Shown one piece after another: positions 17,540 through 28,000 of a DNA stretch of 64,000 bases (its first letter is position 1; each line of letters begins with the position of its first letter). Source of the DNA: Enterovibrio calviensis DSM 14347. GTDB taxonomy: Bacteria; Pseudomonadota; Gammaproteobacteria; Enterobacterales; Vibrionaceae. The notes under the pieces are model-generated. The model saw only the letters and a program-made list of their open reading frames with translations, was not told the origin of the DNA and made no database searches. The stretch spans positions 496,001 through 560,000 of the forward strand of contig NZ_KK211217.1 of assembly GCF_000621165.1 (NCBI RefSeq), in the 5' to 3' direction. A program made the translations under genes and the position numbers.

Positions 17540-18433
17540 GTGGCAAGCTCAGGAACATATTATTTAGGTCGAGTATTGAAACTTGGTACTCTCGATCAAG
17601 AAAAGTTAATGAATGCAATCAAAGAGCCAGTTTCCTTATCTTATAGAGGTTCATCTTGGACATTCATTGACGTCCGAGAAGTTAAAGGCAACGGGGAACA
17701 TTATATTTTTGGTCGCCTAAGCAAATACAAGCCATTAGGTGAGGTTACTGTCGTAGATACTCATCGAAGAACAGAAGAAACACAAATTGAACCTAACTTG
17801 AAAGTTGCCTCTAGCCCCTTTGTGTATATCCCCTCCCACTCAGGCATTGCGTTTCTTAACACATATAATCACATAGAACAAAAAGCTTTTGTTAATCGTT
17901 TTTGTTCTATTATCGAGGAAACTTATCAACGTTTTTTCGTTGATTGTGACATTGAGTTGGTCTCAGACTTACGTTCTTTTGCTGCAAAAGTATCTTCATT
18001 GGATGGTATCTATCATGTTAATGCGAAAATATCTCCTCCAAACCCAATGTTTGGCTGCCTTTGGGCAGAGCTAAAAGACTACCTAATCAAGCGAAATACT
18101 GACCGTATGACTATCGTTGAAGATGCTCCAGAAAGTCAGCCACTAAATACAGATTTGCCATATCACATTGAAAGAGCAGCTAACCAGACGGCAGATGATC
18201 AGTATGTATCAGAAGAGCCTCTTCCGATCGGTGACGCTGCGATACTTATGGCAGCAGATGGCTATGGCCACGGAACAGTCAAAGGGAAAAGAGACAATGA
18301 AGTTATAACTATTAAAACATCCGAGACTGTAAAAAACTTTTCCTTCGATAAAAATCCAGAGCCCGAAGCCCTCTATCACAAAGCTCTTGAAATATTTGAT
18401 GAAATCAAAGAAAAAAGGCACTTAGGTCACTGA
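17540..18433 (+). CDS. Unknown soluble protein, first gene of AT-rich pair
   Basis: A 297-aa protein with no signal peptide or membrane helix. I do not recognise it with confidence. The N-terminal half is compact (YYLGRVLKLGTLDQEKL, then SSPFVYIPSHSGIAFLNTYNHIEQKAFVNRF at about 92-122). A charged, low-complexity linker lies at about 192-230 and the C-terminal 65 residues are rich in Lys and Glu. The opening is faintly reminiscent of DUF4747-type proteins, but I would not call it. The GTG start at 17540 is preceded by AAAGGAG (17526-17532); an ATG at 17536 is in another frame. The base composition is clearly more AT-rich than the neighbouring ppsR and galT. Its stop overlaps the start of the next gene by one base, so the two are translationally coupled. 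Confidence 0.7.
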   Translation: MASSGTYYLGRVLKLGTLDQEKLMNAIKEPVSLSYRGSSWTFIDVREVKGNGEHYIFGRLSKYKPLGEVTVVDTHRRTEETQIEPNLKVASSPFVYIPSHSGIAFLNTYNHIEQKAFVNRFCSIIEETYQRFFVDCDIELVSDLRSFAAKVSSLDGIYHVNAKISPPNPMFGCLWAELKDYLIKRNTDRMTIVEDAPESQPLNTDLPYHIERAANQTADDQYVSEEPLPIGDAAILMAADGYGHGTVKGKRDNEVITIKTSETVKNFSFDKNPEPEALYHKALEIFDEIKEKRHLGH

Positions 18434-18903
18434 TGAATCGAATTCTAGATATTTTTCGCTTTACTATTATATCTCCAGAGTTTGTTGTTATTCTTTTGAC
18501 GACCGTAATGACATATGGTTATCCGGAAGTATTTGTACTTATAGGTGGGAAAATTAAAGGCAATGCTGAACTTTGGAAGTTTATACCCTCACTCCCAGTC
18601 ATCTTTACTGGCGTGACCTTTAAAGTAGCTCAAAAAGTCCATGCACCTTTAGAAAATACGTCCAACAAGCAACTTTACGAATGGACCTCGTTCAATAAGA
18701 TCTCTGATCGTATAATGGCATCTTACTTGATTTGTATATTGTGTTGCGCTGCTAGTTTTACAATTTGGTTCTTTATGTCTGAGTTGAGTGAACTAATGTT
18801 AGGCTCAATTTTATTGAGCTCAATCCTCATCTCTGGATTAACTACGTTCCAAATTATCTTGGCAGCTCAAAAAATCAGGCAAGTCATAGAGCAATACACA
18901 TAA
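18433..18903 (+). CDS. Unknown four-helix membrane protein, second gene of AT-rich pair
   Basis: A 156-aa protein with four predicted membrane helices (about residues 12-32, 46-66, 93-114 and 120-145). A cytoplasmic loop between the second and third (KVHAPLENTSNKQLYEWTSFNKISDR) is the most hydrophilic and possibly partner-binding part. The ATG overlaps the preceding stop in TGATG. No family was recognised. A soluble protein coupled to a small membrane protein in foreign-looking DNA between housekeeping genes is a layout seen in several phage-defence and toxin-type systems, but no nuclease, cyclase, NADase or kinase motif is visible, so that role is speculation. Confidence 0.7.
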   Translation: MNRILDIFRFTIISPEFVVILLTTVMTYGYPEVFVLIGGKIKGNAELWKFIPSLPVIFTGVTFKVAQKVHAPLENTSNKQLYEWTSFNKISDRIMASYLICILCCAASFTIWFFMSELSELMLGSILLSSILISGLTTFQIILAAQKIRQVIEQYT

Positions 18904-19128
18904 AATTTATAACACATATGAGCCCTTCTCAGGTAAATAGGTAATAGCATTCTTTTGGCTGCGTTAGCAGCCGCTGCTCTCGAACAACTAAGCTCTCTAC
19001 TCCACTTTCCCATATCTGAAGTTATCCGAACTGGGTGGTCACAAACGCAATTCCTAACTCGAAATTATCCAAAAATGCTTTAGGGCGTCACCCTAAACCA
19101 CCTTCGTCTAAAAACACTTCATACCAAT

Positions 19129-19596
19129 CTAAATCGCCGCCGCCCTCAACAGCTCTACGACACGATGATGTAAGCCCTCAGGTTTGGGAAATAGACGCTT
19201 TGAATACAGCCAGCTGGTGTGACTGCCAATGGAGATGAGGCCGCTGTTTATCTTGATGCCGGGGCTGACGTAAATGTCACCGTTTTGCAGTATGTTCCGC
19301 GCCATGTCGGGCGAAAGTGTCCAACGGTGACCACTGCGTTTGTTTGGGCGTCGGTCATCCAAATGGCACTCAATGCCGTTGACGGTTTTCTTTAACCATG
19401 TGGTTTGGTTGGTGGTTTCAAACAGCTTAATGTCTTCGACATTGGGGTCGATAGGCGCATTCTCGTCCACGACTTCTGATTCCTGATTATCTTCTTTTAA
19501 GAACGCTTGCCATGCCAGCCAAGCGCCAAACCCTGCGATGCCAGTTTGTGCGAGCTTGGAAAGTAGGTCGACGGTTTCCATTAACACTTGCCACAT
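19129..19596 (-). CDS. Unknown membrane-anchored small protein
   Basis: A 155-aa protein with one N-terminal hydrophobic segment (about residues 8-30, LLSKLAQTGIAGFGAWLAWQ), an acidic spacer (residues 34-55) and a soluble C-terminal part with WTLSPDMARNILQNGDIYVSPGIKINSG near 91-118. GGGAG sits about 8 bases before the ATG on the minus strand, supporting the start. I recognise no family. It is convergent with the AT-rich pair; the 225-bp gap between them (18904-19128) holds only a short hairpin (GGCTGC-GTTA-GCAGCC at about 18958). Confidence 0.55.
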   Translation of the reverse strand: MWQVLMETVDLLSKLAQTGIAGFGAWLAWQAFLKEDNQESEVVDENAPIDPNVEDIKLFETTNQTTWLKKTVNGIECHLDDRRPNKRSGHRWTLSPDMARNILQNGDIYVSPGIKINSGLISIGSHTSWLYSKRLFPKPEGLHHRVVELLRAAAI

Positions 19597-19970
19597 GATG
19601 TTGCTCCCTCATTCACAACGTTCCTACAAAAGATTGGATGAAAATCAGCGAGTAAGGTGTCCGTTAATTTAGACGCGATGCAGGAAGACAACGAAGTCGG
19701 GCTTTCTCACTATGAAGCACCTAGTGAGTCTGTTTGTCGTATGCGTGGTTTTTGGTTCAAACCGATAGGATGATGATGAAAAGGTCGCACGACTTGTTTC
19801 ATGTATTATACTGCTAGTGGTGGAAACGTTTACATGACTGTATGTCTGCTCATGGAAGCAACGATAGATGGATTGCTAGACGGTTGTTTACGCGAGGAAT
19901 CTAATCGATGAAATGCTGTCTAGGGTGGAGCAGTCTTGGTTGGGTATACATGGAATGATGAGTAACTAAG
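19597..19970 (+). promoter_or_regulatory. gal promoter region with GalR-type operator at 19820-19835
   Basis: Within this 374-bp gap, GTGGAAACGTTTACAT (19820-19835) is a near-palindrome with a central CG and fits the GalR/LacI-family operator pattern GTG-x-AA-x-CG-x-TT-x-CAC. It lies 8 bp downstream of TATACT (19807-19812), a good -10 box; no clear -35 is seen. Repression of galTK by the LacI-family regulator encoded at 22411 is the natural reading. The rest of the gap shows no gene. Confidence 0.7.
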
Positions 19971-21026
19971 ATGTCGAACGTTGAATTTAACCCAGTTGAT
20001 CATGCGCACCGTCGTTATAACCCTCTGACGGGGCAATGGATATTGGTGTCCCCGCATCGTGCCAAACGACCGTGGAGTGGGCAGGATGAAAAGCCTGCTG
20101 CACAAACGTTACCGAGCTACGACAAGCAGTGTTTCTTGTGTCCGACCAACGAGCGCGTATCTGGCGATATCAATCCTGATTACCCCGGCACCTATGTTTT
20201 CAATAATGACTTTGCTGCGTTAATGGTGGAATCACCCAATGCGCCTGAATCGGACAATCCTTTGTTCAAAACGCAAGGCGTGCGTGGGTTAAGCCGCGTC
20301 ATCTGCTTCTCGCCCGATCACAGCAAAACTTTGCCTGAACTGTCACTTGCGAGCATTCGTGGCGTGATTGATACATGGAATAGCCAAATTGAAGAACTCG
20401 GTAAAGATTACGTGTGGGTACAGGCTTTCGAAAACAAAGGCGAGACCATGGGGTGCTCACAGCCACACCCGCATGGGCAGATTTGGGCAAACAGCTTTTT
20501 GCCGAACGAGATAGCCCGTAAAGAAGATAACCTGCGGGCGTATTACCAACAGCAAGGCTCGAACTTGCTGGTGGATTATGTGAAGGCGGAGCTAAAAGAC
20601 GGTTCGCGTGTGGTGGTGGATACCGAGCATTGGGTTGCGGTTGTCCCGTATTGGGCAGCATGGCCGTTTGAAACCATGTTGCTGCCGAAAACGCACATTC
20701 GCCGTATGAGCGAGTTGAGCGATGAACAGCGTGATGATTTGGCGATTGCCATTAAGAAACTGACCAGTCGCTACGACAATTTGTTCCAATGTTCGTTTCC
20801 CTATTCCATGGGCTGGCATTACGCACCGTTCTTTGAAGAAGGTACGGATATTGAACATTGGCAACTGCATGCGCTTTTCTACCCGCCACTGCTTCGCAGT
20901 GCGTCGGTACGCAAGTTTATGGTGGGTTATGAGATGTTGGCAGAGAGCCAGCGTGACTTAACTGCCGAACAAGCGGCGCAGCGTCTGCGAGAAGTCAGTG
21001 ACGTTCACTACAAAGAAAACGTGTGA
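19971..21026 (+). CDS. galT: Galactose-1-phosphate uridylyltransferase
   Basis: A 351-aa GalT, full length. It transfers UMP from UDP-glucose to galactose-1-phosphate in the Leloir pathway. Visible: [20 protein letters not shown] at about residues 17-36, a zinc-site CFLCP near 56, and the active-site motif [12 protein letters not shown] near 160, whose central His forms the uridylyl intermediate. The C-terminal HYAPFFEEG and [22 protein letters not shown] are standard. It is followed 83 bp downstream by galK. galE and galM are not in this window, unlike the common galETKM order. Confidence 0.97.
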   Translation: MSNVEFNPVDHAHRRYNPLTGQWILVSPHRAKRPWSGQDEKPAAQTLPSYDKQCFLCPTNERVSGDINPDYPGTYVFNNDFAALMVESPNAPESDNPLFKTQGVRGLSRVICFSPDHSKTLPELSLASIRGVIDTWNSQIEELGKDYVWVQAFENKGETMGCSQPHPHGQIWANSFLPNEIARKEDNLRAYYQQQGSNLLVDYVKAELKDGSRVVVDTEHWVAVVPYWAAWPFETMLLPKTHIRRMSELSDEQRDDLAIAIKKLTSRYDNLFQCSFPYSMGWHYAPFFEEGTDIEHWQLHALFYPPLLRSASVRKFMVGYEMLAESQRDLTAEQAAQRLREVSDVHYKENV

Positions 21027-21109
21027 GCACAGTGCGAAAATGCATTCAGAAGCATGGCCTCACGGTGGCCATTTTTCTCCCGATTTGAATATAACCAAGA
21101 GCGATAGAT

Positions 21110-22270
21110 ATGTCTGATCTCATTCAAAATGTGAAAGCGTCTTTTGAGAAGGTATTTCACTACCCGCCCACGCACTTTGTGCAAGCACCGGGGCGCGTGA
21201 ATTTGATTGGCGAGCATACAGATTACAACGATGGTTTTGTGCTGCCATGTGCCATTAACTATCAAACCATGATTGCAGCAGCAAAGCGTGATGACAATAT
21301 AGTACGCGTGGTTTCGGTCGATTTTGGCAACGCCGTGGACGAGTTTGATCTTACCCAAGACATCACCTTTCAAGAAAAAAAAATGTGGGCGAACTACATT
21401 CGCGGCGTCGTGAAATGCTTGCTCGAACGCGGCTTTGTGTTCAAAGGCGCTGACATTTCAGTGAGCGGCAACGTGCCGCAAGGTGCGGGCTTGAGTTCTT
21501 CCGCCGCGCTAGAAGTGGTGGTCGGGCAAACGTTTAAAGAGTTATATCAGCTGGATATTTCTCAGGCTGAGATTGCGTTAAATGGTCAGCAGGCAGAAAA
21601 CCAATTCGTGGGGTGTAATTGCGGCATTATGGACCAGATGATTTCTGCAGAAGGCCGAGAGAATAACGCCATGTTGCTAGATTGCCGCACGTTGGAAACC
21701 CAATTAGTCTCGATGCCAGAAGACGTGGCGGTGGTGATCATCAATTCCAATAAGAAACGCGGCTTGGTGGATAGCGAATACAACACGCGTCGTGAACAAT
21801 GCGAAGAAGCGGCGCGTATTTTTGGTGTGAAAGCGCTGCGTGATGTGAGTATCGAGCAATTTAACGCTCGGGTCGGCGATCTTGATGAGCTCGTTGCTAA
21901 ACGTGCTCGCCATGTGATCACCGAAAATGACCGAACGTTATCAGCGACGGATGCCCTTCGAAACGGTGATATGAAGCAATTGAGCGAGTTGATGGCCGCG
22001 TCTCATGCGTCAATGCGTGATGATTTTGAAATCACGGTGAAAGAAGTGAATGCTTTGGTGGATATTGTGCAAGGTGTGATTGGCGATCAAGGCGGCGTTC
22101 GTATGACGGGTGGCGGCTTTGGTGGCTGTATTGTTGCGCTAATCCCTCCGACGCTGGTCGATGACGTGAAAGCGGCGGTCGAGGCAAACTATGAAGCGCA
22201 GACGGGTCTGAAAGAATCTATTTACGTTTGCCAAGTGCATGACGGCGCGGGCTTGGTGAAAATGCCATAA
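21110..22270 (+). CDS. galK: Galactokinase
   Basis: A 386-aa GHMP kinase that phosphorylates galactose at C1. The galactokinase signature [19 protein letters not shown] lies at about residues 27-45, the ATP-binding loop [17 protein letters not shown] near 121-137, the catalytic-Asp region CGIMDQMIS near 171, and the third motif [16 protein letters not shown] near 330. All key residues are in place and the length is normal. It is in an apparent operon with galT and followed by a strong terminator. Confidence 0.97.
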   Translation: MSDLIQNVKASFEKVFHYPPTHFVQAPGRVNLIGEHTDYNDGFVLPCAINYQTMIAAAKRDDNIVRVVSVDFGNAVDEFDLTQDITFQEKKMWANYIRGVVKCLLERGFVFKGADISVSGNVPQGAGLSSSAALEVVVGQTFKELYQLDISQAEIALNGQQAENQFVGCNCGIMDQMISAEGRENNAMLLDCRTLETQLVSMPEDVAVVIINSNKKRGLVDSEYNTRREQCEEAARIFGVKALRDVSIEQFNARVGDLDELVAKRARHVITENDRTLSATDALRNGDMKQLSELMAASHASMRDDFEITVKEVNALVDIVQGVIGDQGGVRMTGGGFGGCIVALIPPTLVDDVKAAVEANYEAQTGLKESIYVCQVHDGAGLVKMP

Positions 22271-22331
22271 CCGCCGTTAAACACATAACCACTGTTAAAC
22301 ACATAGCCGCTGTTTAACGGCGGTGCTTTTT
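22270..22331 (+). terminator. Terminator after galTK
   Basis: ACCGCCGTTAAACA (22270-22283) pairs perfectly with TGTTTAACGGCGGT (22311-22324) and is followed by GCTTTTTG. The loop contains partial repeats of the arm (GTTAAACACATA twice), and GAAACAGCCGTGCCT is tandemly duplicated just after it (22332 and 22350). Confidence 0.85.
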
Positions 22332-22410
22332 GAAACAGCCGTGCCTTTGGAAACAGCCGTGCCTCTAAGCCATTTCCTTTGGCATAAGCATTGGGTGTTG
22401 CTCATTGAAC

Positions 22411-23418
22411 TTAGCGTTTGTTGGTGTGTGCCACAGAATTTCGATGCACAAGGGTCGGCGCGAAAATGGCGGATTCATTGTCAGCATGTTCTGAGCTAGC
22501 AAGTGCAAGAGCCAAACGCGCAGCTTTATCTGCCATGATTTGAATCGGGTAGCGCACCGTACTGAGGCGAGGGTAGATATATCGCGCGATTAACCCATCA
22601 TCAAACCCCATTATCGATACCTGCTCAGGCACCTTAATGTTGTTTTCGTCTAGTACCGACAACGCACCCGCAGCCATGTAATCGTTGTAAGCAACGATAC
22701 CTGTGGCATCAAGTGATTTCGTCAGAAGATTGGCCATGGCCAATTCGCCACCATCGCCGTTGGGTTCACCGTATTCGATATAGCTGTTTGGCAGCGAGAT
22801 GTCATGGTCGCGCAGTGCAGCCAAGTAGCCTTCAATTCGCTGAGAAGCATCTTCGATCTTATGTGTTGAGGCAATGCACGCAATCTTGGTGTGGCCATGT
22901 TGGATAAGATATTCCGTCGCCAGATAGGCACCCTGATAGTTATCAAGCGAAATGCACCGTTCAGCCAACTCAGGAATGTATCGGTTGATGAGCACCATTC
23001 CTTTCACTTCCTTGGCAAAGCCGATCAGTTCTTCATCGGACAAGCCTTTTGAGTGGATAACCAGCGAATCACAACGGTTGTTGATCAGAAGTTCAATCGC
23101 ATTGCGCTCTTCTTCCGCACGGTGATAACCATTGCCAATCAAGATGTGTTTGCCGTGTTCATGGGCCACGCTGTCCACGGCCTTCACCAAGGTTCCAAAG
23201 AAGGAATCAGACACATCGCTGACAAGCACCCCAATGGTATTGGTGTTTTGGCTGACTAACGCGCGTGCCGCGGCGTTCGGACGATAGCCCAGTTTGCTCA
23301 TCGCGTGGGTGACAGCTTCAATCGATGAGTCGCTTGCCTTGGGCGATTTGTTAATCACTCGAGATACCGTCGCGACAGAGACACCTGCTACCTTTGCCAC
23401 ATCCTTGATTGTTGCCAT
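22411..23418 (-). CDS. galR: LacI/GalR-family repressor, probable gal regulator
   Basis: A 335-aa LacI-family regulator of full length. The HTH and hinge are textbook (TIKDVAKVAGVSVATVSRVIN at residues 3-23; YRPNAAARALVS near 46-57), followed by a periplasmic-binding-protein-like sensor domain with GVLVSDVSDSFF near 68 and VSIMGFDDGLIARYIYP near 270. It is convergent with galTK, and a GalR-type operator precedes galT, so galactose-responsive repression of galTK is likely. The specific gene name is inferred from this context. No matching operator was seen in its own upstream region. Confidence 0.85.
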   Translation of the reverse strand: MATIKDVAKVAGVSVATVSRVINKSPKASDSSIEAVTHAMSKLGYRPNAAARALVSQNTNTIGVLVSDVSDSFFGTLVKAVDSVAHEHGKHILIGNGYHRAEEERNAIELLINNRCDSLVIHSKGLSDEELIGFAKEVKGMVLINRYIPELAERCISLDNYQGAYLATEYLIQHGHTKIACIASTHKIEDASQRIEGYLAALRDHDISLPNSYIEYGEPNGDGGELAMANLLTKSLDATGIVAYNDYMAAGALSVLDENNIKVPEQVSIMGFDDGLIARYIYPRLSTVRYPIQIMADKAARLALALASSEHADNESAIFAPTLVHRNSVAHTNKR

Positions 23419-23551
23419 GTATTACCTCTCAATTTTCTGACGTCATTTAACACCGATTACTTCATTGGCGCAATTGAGGGCCGGGTTTCATTGAGGTGGA
23501 TGTGATGTTTACTGGCTGTTCAATCAATATTTGGGCGTATTTGGCGTCAAC

Positions 23552-23595
23552 AAAAAGCCCGCGCTTATCGATGAAGATAAGCGCGGGCTGGTATT
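23552..23595. terminator. Strong hairpin terminator between galR promoter side and the OYE gene
   Basis: A perfect 14-bp stem (AGCCCGCGCTTATC / GATAAGCGCGGGCT) with a 6-nt loop. On the minus strand, toward lower coordinates, the stem runs into TTTTTG. It ends the Old Yellow Enzyme transcript, whose stop is 25 bp away. Confidence 0.85.
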
Positions 23596-23619
23596 TGTAT
23601 CCAATGAAACGGACGGCAA

Positions 23620-24720
23620 TCAGCTAGCTTGGTACGCTGGATAATCCGTCAAGCCTTTCTCTTGACCACCGAACAGGGTGTTTGGATCGTGTTGTGCCAT
23701 CGGATAACCATGACGCAAACGATCAGGTAAGTCTGGATTGGCAACAAATGGGCGTCCGAATGCAATCATATCGCCAAGCCCTTCATTGATGGCAATGTCT
23801 GCTTTGTCACTGTTGTAGCGTCCGGCATAAATGATCACGCCGTTGTACACTTCACGAAGCGCATGCTTGAACATGATTGGGGTGTCAGGTGCGTCGTCCC
23901 AATCTACTTCTGCGATGTGAATGTAAACAACGTTCAAGGTGTTCAACAGCGCTGCTGCCGCAACATAGGTTTCCACTGGCGAGCTATCGACCGTGCCATT
24001 CAGCGATGTAAAGGGTGCAAGGCGCACACCAACGCGATCTGCACCAATCGCATCCGTCATGGCTTCGATCACTTCTTTTAGGAAGCGCAAACGGTTTTCG
24101 ATGCTGCCACCGTATTCGTCTGTGCGGTTGTTGGCTTCAGAGTCGATGAACTGATTCACCAAGTAGCCATTGGCAGCGTGAAGTTCAATGCCATCAAATC
24201 CGGCTTCTATTGCGTTCAGTGCCGCTTGTCGGTACTCCCCAATCACGTGCTTGATGTCGTCTTTCGACATTTCACGCGGTTCGACTACATCCACAAAACC
24301 CGTTGCGTCTGTACCGTTGTCGATGAACACTTTCACGTTTTCTGCTTTCAACGCAGAGGATGAAATCGGCTGCTTCCCGCCAATGTTATCAGGGTGCGTA
24401 ACACGGCCTACATGCCAAACTTGCGCGAATATCACGCCGTCTTTCTCATGCACGGCATCGGTGACTTTTCGCCATCCTGCAATTTGTTCTTGGCTGTAAA
24501 TGCCTGGTGTCCACGCATAGCCTTGACCCATTTCAGAAATTTGCGTGCCTTCGGCAACGATCAAACCGGCACTGGCACGCTGGGCGTAGTAGGTCGCCAT
24601 GATGTCGTTTGCGGCATTGCCCGGTTGGCTAGCGCGTGAGCGAGTCATTGGAGGCATCACAATACGGTTTTTTAGAGAAAGCGAACCGAGTTGGATCGGT
24701 TGAAATAATGCATTGGTCAT
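23620..24720 (-). CDS. Old Yellow Enzyme family alkene reductase (NemA-like)
   Basis: A 366-aa FMN-dependent TIM-barrel enzyme of the OYE class that reduces activated C=C bonds and often nitro or nitrate-ester compounds with NAD(P)H. Family motifs: FQPIQLGSLSLKNRIVMPPMTRSRA (residues 5-29), FAQVWHVGRVTHP near 99-111, the substrate-binding H-x2-N pair in IELHAANGYLVNQFID near 178-193, and the C-terminal DMIAFGRPFVANPDLPDRL. Length is normal. It is monocistronic with its own terminator. No TetR/NemR or MarR gene is adjacent, so regulation is unknown. Confidence 0.92.
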   Translation of the reverse strand: MTNALFQPIQLGSLSLKNRIVMPPMTRSRASQPGNAANDIMATYYAQRASAGLIVAEGTQISEMGQGYAWTPGIYSQEQIAGWRKVTDAVHEKDGVIFAQVWHVGRVTHPDNIGGKQPISSSALKAENVKVFIDNGTDATGFVDVVEPREMSKDDIKHVIGEYRQAALNAIEAGFDGIELHAANGYLVNQFIDSEANNRTDEYGGSIENRLRFLKEVIEAMTDAIGADRVGVRLAPFTSLNGTVDSSPVETYVAAAALLNTLNVVYIHIAEVDWDDAPDTPIMFKHALREVYNGVIIYAGRYNSDKADIAINEGLGDMIAFGRPFVANPDLPDRLRHGYPMAQHDPNTLFGGQEKGLTDYPAYQAS

Positions 24721-24900
24721 GTCGGACTCCTATAACTGAATGACAGTGAGAATACGCAGGATTGATGCTTGGTTGAAATTATCGATTTTTATGAAATGAA
24801 TAATTTTATGTTATGAAGAAATGAAAAGCGTTGAGGTTTGAAGTAGTGAAGCAGAGTGAGAGAAAAAACGGGCGACCGTCGATTCGCTCAGAAGGAGAAA

Positions 24901-24945
24901 CATCCCACCCACTGACACGGAAAGGTCTGTGGGTGGGATGCGTGT
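24901..24945 (-). terminator. Hairpin downstream of the M66 protease gene
   Basis: CATCCCACCCAC pairs with GTGGGTGGGATG around a 16-nt loop, about 75 bp past the protease stop. The minus-strand side has TTTCTCC, the plus side CGTGTTTTT. Probably the protease terminator. Confidence 0.6.
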
Positions 24946-24959
24946 TTTTGCTTATTGTC

Positions 24960-25011
24960 GCTTATCGATAAAGCTTAGCGACAAAGATTAGCGACAAAGA
25001 TTAGCGATAAA
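24960..25011. repeat. Four tandem 13-bp units after the protease stop codon
   Basis: Units GCTTATCGATAAA, GCTTAGCGACAAA, GATTAGCGACAAA and GATTAGCGATAAA lie head to tail at 24960, 24973, 24986 and 24999, ending 2 bp from the protease stop codon. They share TTA-CGA-AAA and probably arose by slippage. No function is evident. Confidence 0.8.
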
Positions 25012-25013
25012 CA

Positions 25014-28000
25014 TTATTGGTAACTGTAAGAACCGTGTCGGCTTGAGAAAATCCATTGGTTGCCATTTGACCAATACACTTCAGGTTCTTGAACACATTG
25101 ACCGCCTTCGTTCAAAAAGCCTGCGCCGTAGAACTCGCCGCCGCTGGTTAGGCTACATAGCACCGCATCGCTGCCAGCTTTGGCTTTGACGCGCTCACCA
25201 AGCTCAGCGGGGTTGTTCAATGATAGCCATTCAAACTGGTTAACGGTCGATAGAACCGGGCGCTCACCTTCTGAATCTCGTACCGTAATGTCATCCCCGC
25301 CTGTACATTGGAATTCACCATTGCCTAGGTCTTCAACATAACCGTGCAGCGTTTTTTCTGCGCCACTCACCGTCATTGGGAATCGACAAATATATGGATA
25401 TTCATTACCCAAACGTAATGTCGCCAGATTGTTTAGGTCTGCTTTCGATAGATCTGCAGGTTTAAAGGTCTCCGTGTGTGCGAACCAGCTTGGTGGCATG
25501 GCAGTTTCAAAGTCCTCATAGCCATGTTCTTGACCGATGATTACTGGGCCTACCAAATCATTCACCGCTGGGTTGCGTGGCGTCTCTTGGCTATCCAAAA
25601 TACTGATAGAACCATCTGCGCTTGAACAACTTAGGGTGATACGCTCTGGGTGGTTTTCCATTGGCAAGTTGATGTGGAACTTGTTGCTTTCACCGCTGTT
25701 ATAGCGGGTGCTTGCAAGGGCAATACGCTGTACTGAGCCATTCTCGCCTTCAACCGTCAACTCACACTGTTTTTGGGACTGCAAAGTATATTGAGCAATG
25801 CCACCTTGGTGTGAGGCATATGACCATCTTGCGCCATTTACATGTTTGACGTTATCAATTTGCTGACATTTCCCGTCGGCAATAAATCCAGCGCCATCGT
25901 GAGAAGTGCCTGATTTGTCGAGGCTACATAGGGTTTGTTCACCCAAGGCAGCAGTAGGTGTGTAAGTGACGGCACCAAGGTGATCACCTTTGACCGATAG
26001 CAATTGATAATCCATTGACTGAGAAACAGGGTTCTCGCGCTGTCCGTTAACCGCCCAATACATTTCAGGCGCCGTGCGACACACGTTGTCATTGGCATCT
26101 TCATAACCGACGAAGTTGGCTTGCTCGCCGTTTGCGTTGGTATAACTGAACTGACAAACAGGCAACTGCGTGTTATCAATTTTCAGGGTTTGCCACTCTG
26201 TGCTCAGGCGATCAGATGCGCTTAGATCGCTCACCGATTGCCAGCCTTCTAATTGCGTTTCGATATAGCTCGGCGCAGGAAGGTCGTACAGGTTGCCGTA
26301 GTTTGAGTAAATCAGCGGGTAGACTTGGCTCGCGTTCTGTTCTGCTGGGTCGTAAATACCCAACATAGTGATCACCGGAACGCCTTTTGATTCAGGCTTG
26401 GTAAAGTCTGAATCTACCTCAACATATTGCTGCGAGATCTGATCCCACTGCGAGAATCCGGTCGTGCTGTTCATGTCTAGGTTGTTTGATCGGTTAAACC
26501 AATCCTGTGTGACACGTGATGCAATTGGATGCTCAAGCGTGTAGTGGCTAATCAAGCCTGTTCTTGCGAATTCACCGCCGCCCATGGCTTCACGCATGAA
26601 GCGGAACTCGCCCGCAAATGGAGGAACTGACTCCCCACTGGTTGGGTTTTCAACAGTAATCGGATCTGCCGTCCAGTGGAGGTTACCAATGAAGCGCTTG
26701 TAGCGGGCATCCCAACCCCAACCGGATTCCATATCATGAATGGAGTAGCCCTTAGGATGGTGTCCGCGGCCAAAATTGTGGCCGAGTTCGTGAGACCATT
26801 CGTTACCTCGTGTTGCATCCAACGTGACGATACCGCCACCACCGCTTCCGCCGTGTTGGACAACTTTAGAGCTAATCACGCCTGTGTCAGCATCTTTGGC
26901 TAAGTATCGTCCGCGGCTGTTGTGCGAGGTAATGTGGCTAAATGGACGTGGCCAGCTTGCGTTACCGCCCGCGGTATCCGTCACACCGAAGTTGGCGTTA
27001 TTGATACCGATTGAGAATAGGCGCTTACCGACATATTCACGCATATCGCCGCCGTGCCATCCTGGCGTCTCAAACTCACTGGCTTTGGTGTATACCTTGC
27101 CGTTTGGTAGGGTGACTTTTTTCAAATGAATCGGGGTGTAATCCGCCATCACCAGTTTAGAAACGGGGATTTTCTGGAAGTAGTCGGTTGCTAGTTTTGG
27201 CATTTGCTTGATCATGTCGTAGCGATCACGCGGCTCAACCAGCATGCCGATATCGATATTTTGGATCACCATTTCTGGTGCACCACCAAATACTAAGCTG
27301 TCACTAGTCAGGTCGCCTTCACGGCCGCGGTTGTCGCTGAATCGTAGTGATAGACCCGGTTTCATCCATTCCCAGCTTAACGGGAAGCTCCATGCATGGT
27401 GAGAGAACACCACTTTGCTGCGGTCAGTTTTCACCTGATCCGTGTCTGCCAATGCGCTTGGTGGCTGCATTGGGAAACGTCCCATGCTGACGCCATCAAC
27501 TTCTACATCGACCCACAATTGGTTGATGCCGTATTGTGCGGGTGTTACCAGCAACTGCGCTTCACGGGACATCACAAGGTTAGGGTGGCGAATGTCGTCG
27601 TTACCGGTTGGCATCACACTGGTGTGTGTTTGCGCGAAGTTCACGTGTGCACGCAGGTTGCCTTGTAGGTGGTTTTGCGCGTCACGGCTGTCGTTGTAAC
27701 TGAGGCGTGCTGGTAAGGTGGTGAAGCTAAAGGTCTCGGTGTCACAACTTAACGTCGTGCAGCCTTTTAGCTCAACGTCATACGTGGTGTCGGGTTCTAG
27801 ATCGCCAATGTAGAAGTGTGAACCTGTTGCGTTGTAGTTGAAGGTGATCGATGACTCACCTTCAGGGTACACGGTCAGCGCAATGGCATATTCTGCGTCT
27901 TCGCTGGTGGATTTCCATGCCAACTCTACGCCTTTGTCAGAAACGGACGCCGCTTGAAGTTCAGTGATCTCAGGTTGGGTTTGTGCGCCGCAGTCAGACA

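Noticed and set aside
18958-18973. Short hairpin GGCTGC-GTTA-GCAGCC as a terminator of the AT-rich pair
   Set aside because: Only six base pairs and no T run on either strand.
22332-22364. Tandem GAAACAGCCGTGCCT pair as an operator
   Set aside because: It lies after the galK terminator and downstream of galR, so a regulatory role is unlikely; small slippage duplication.
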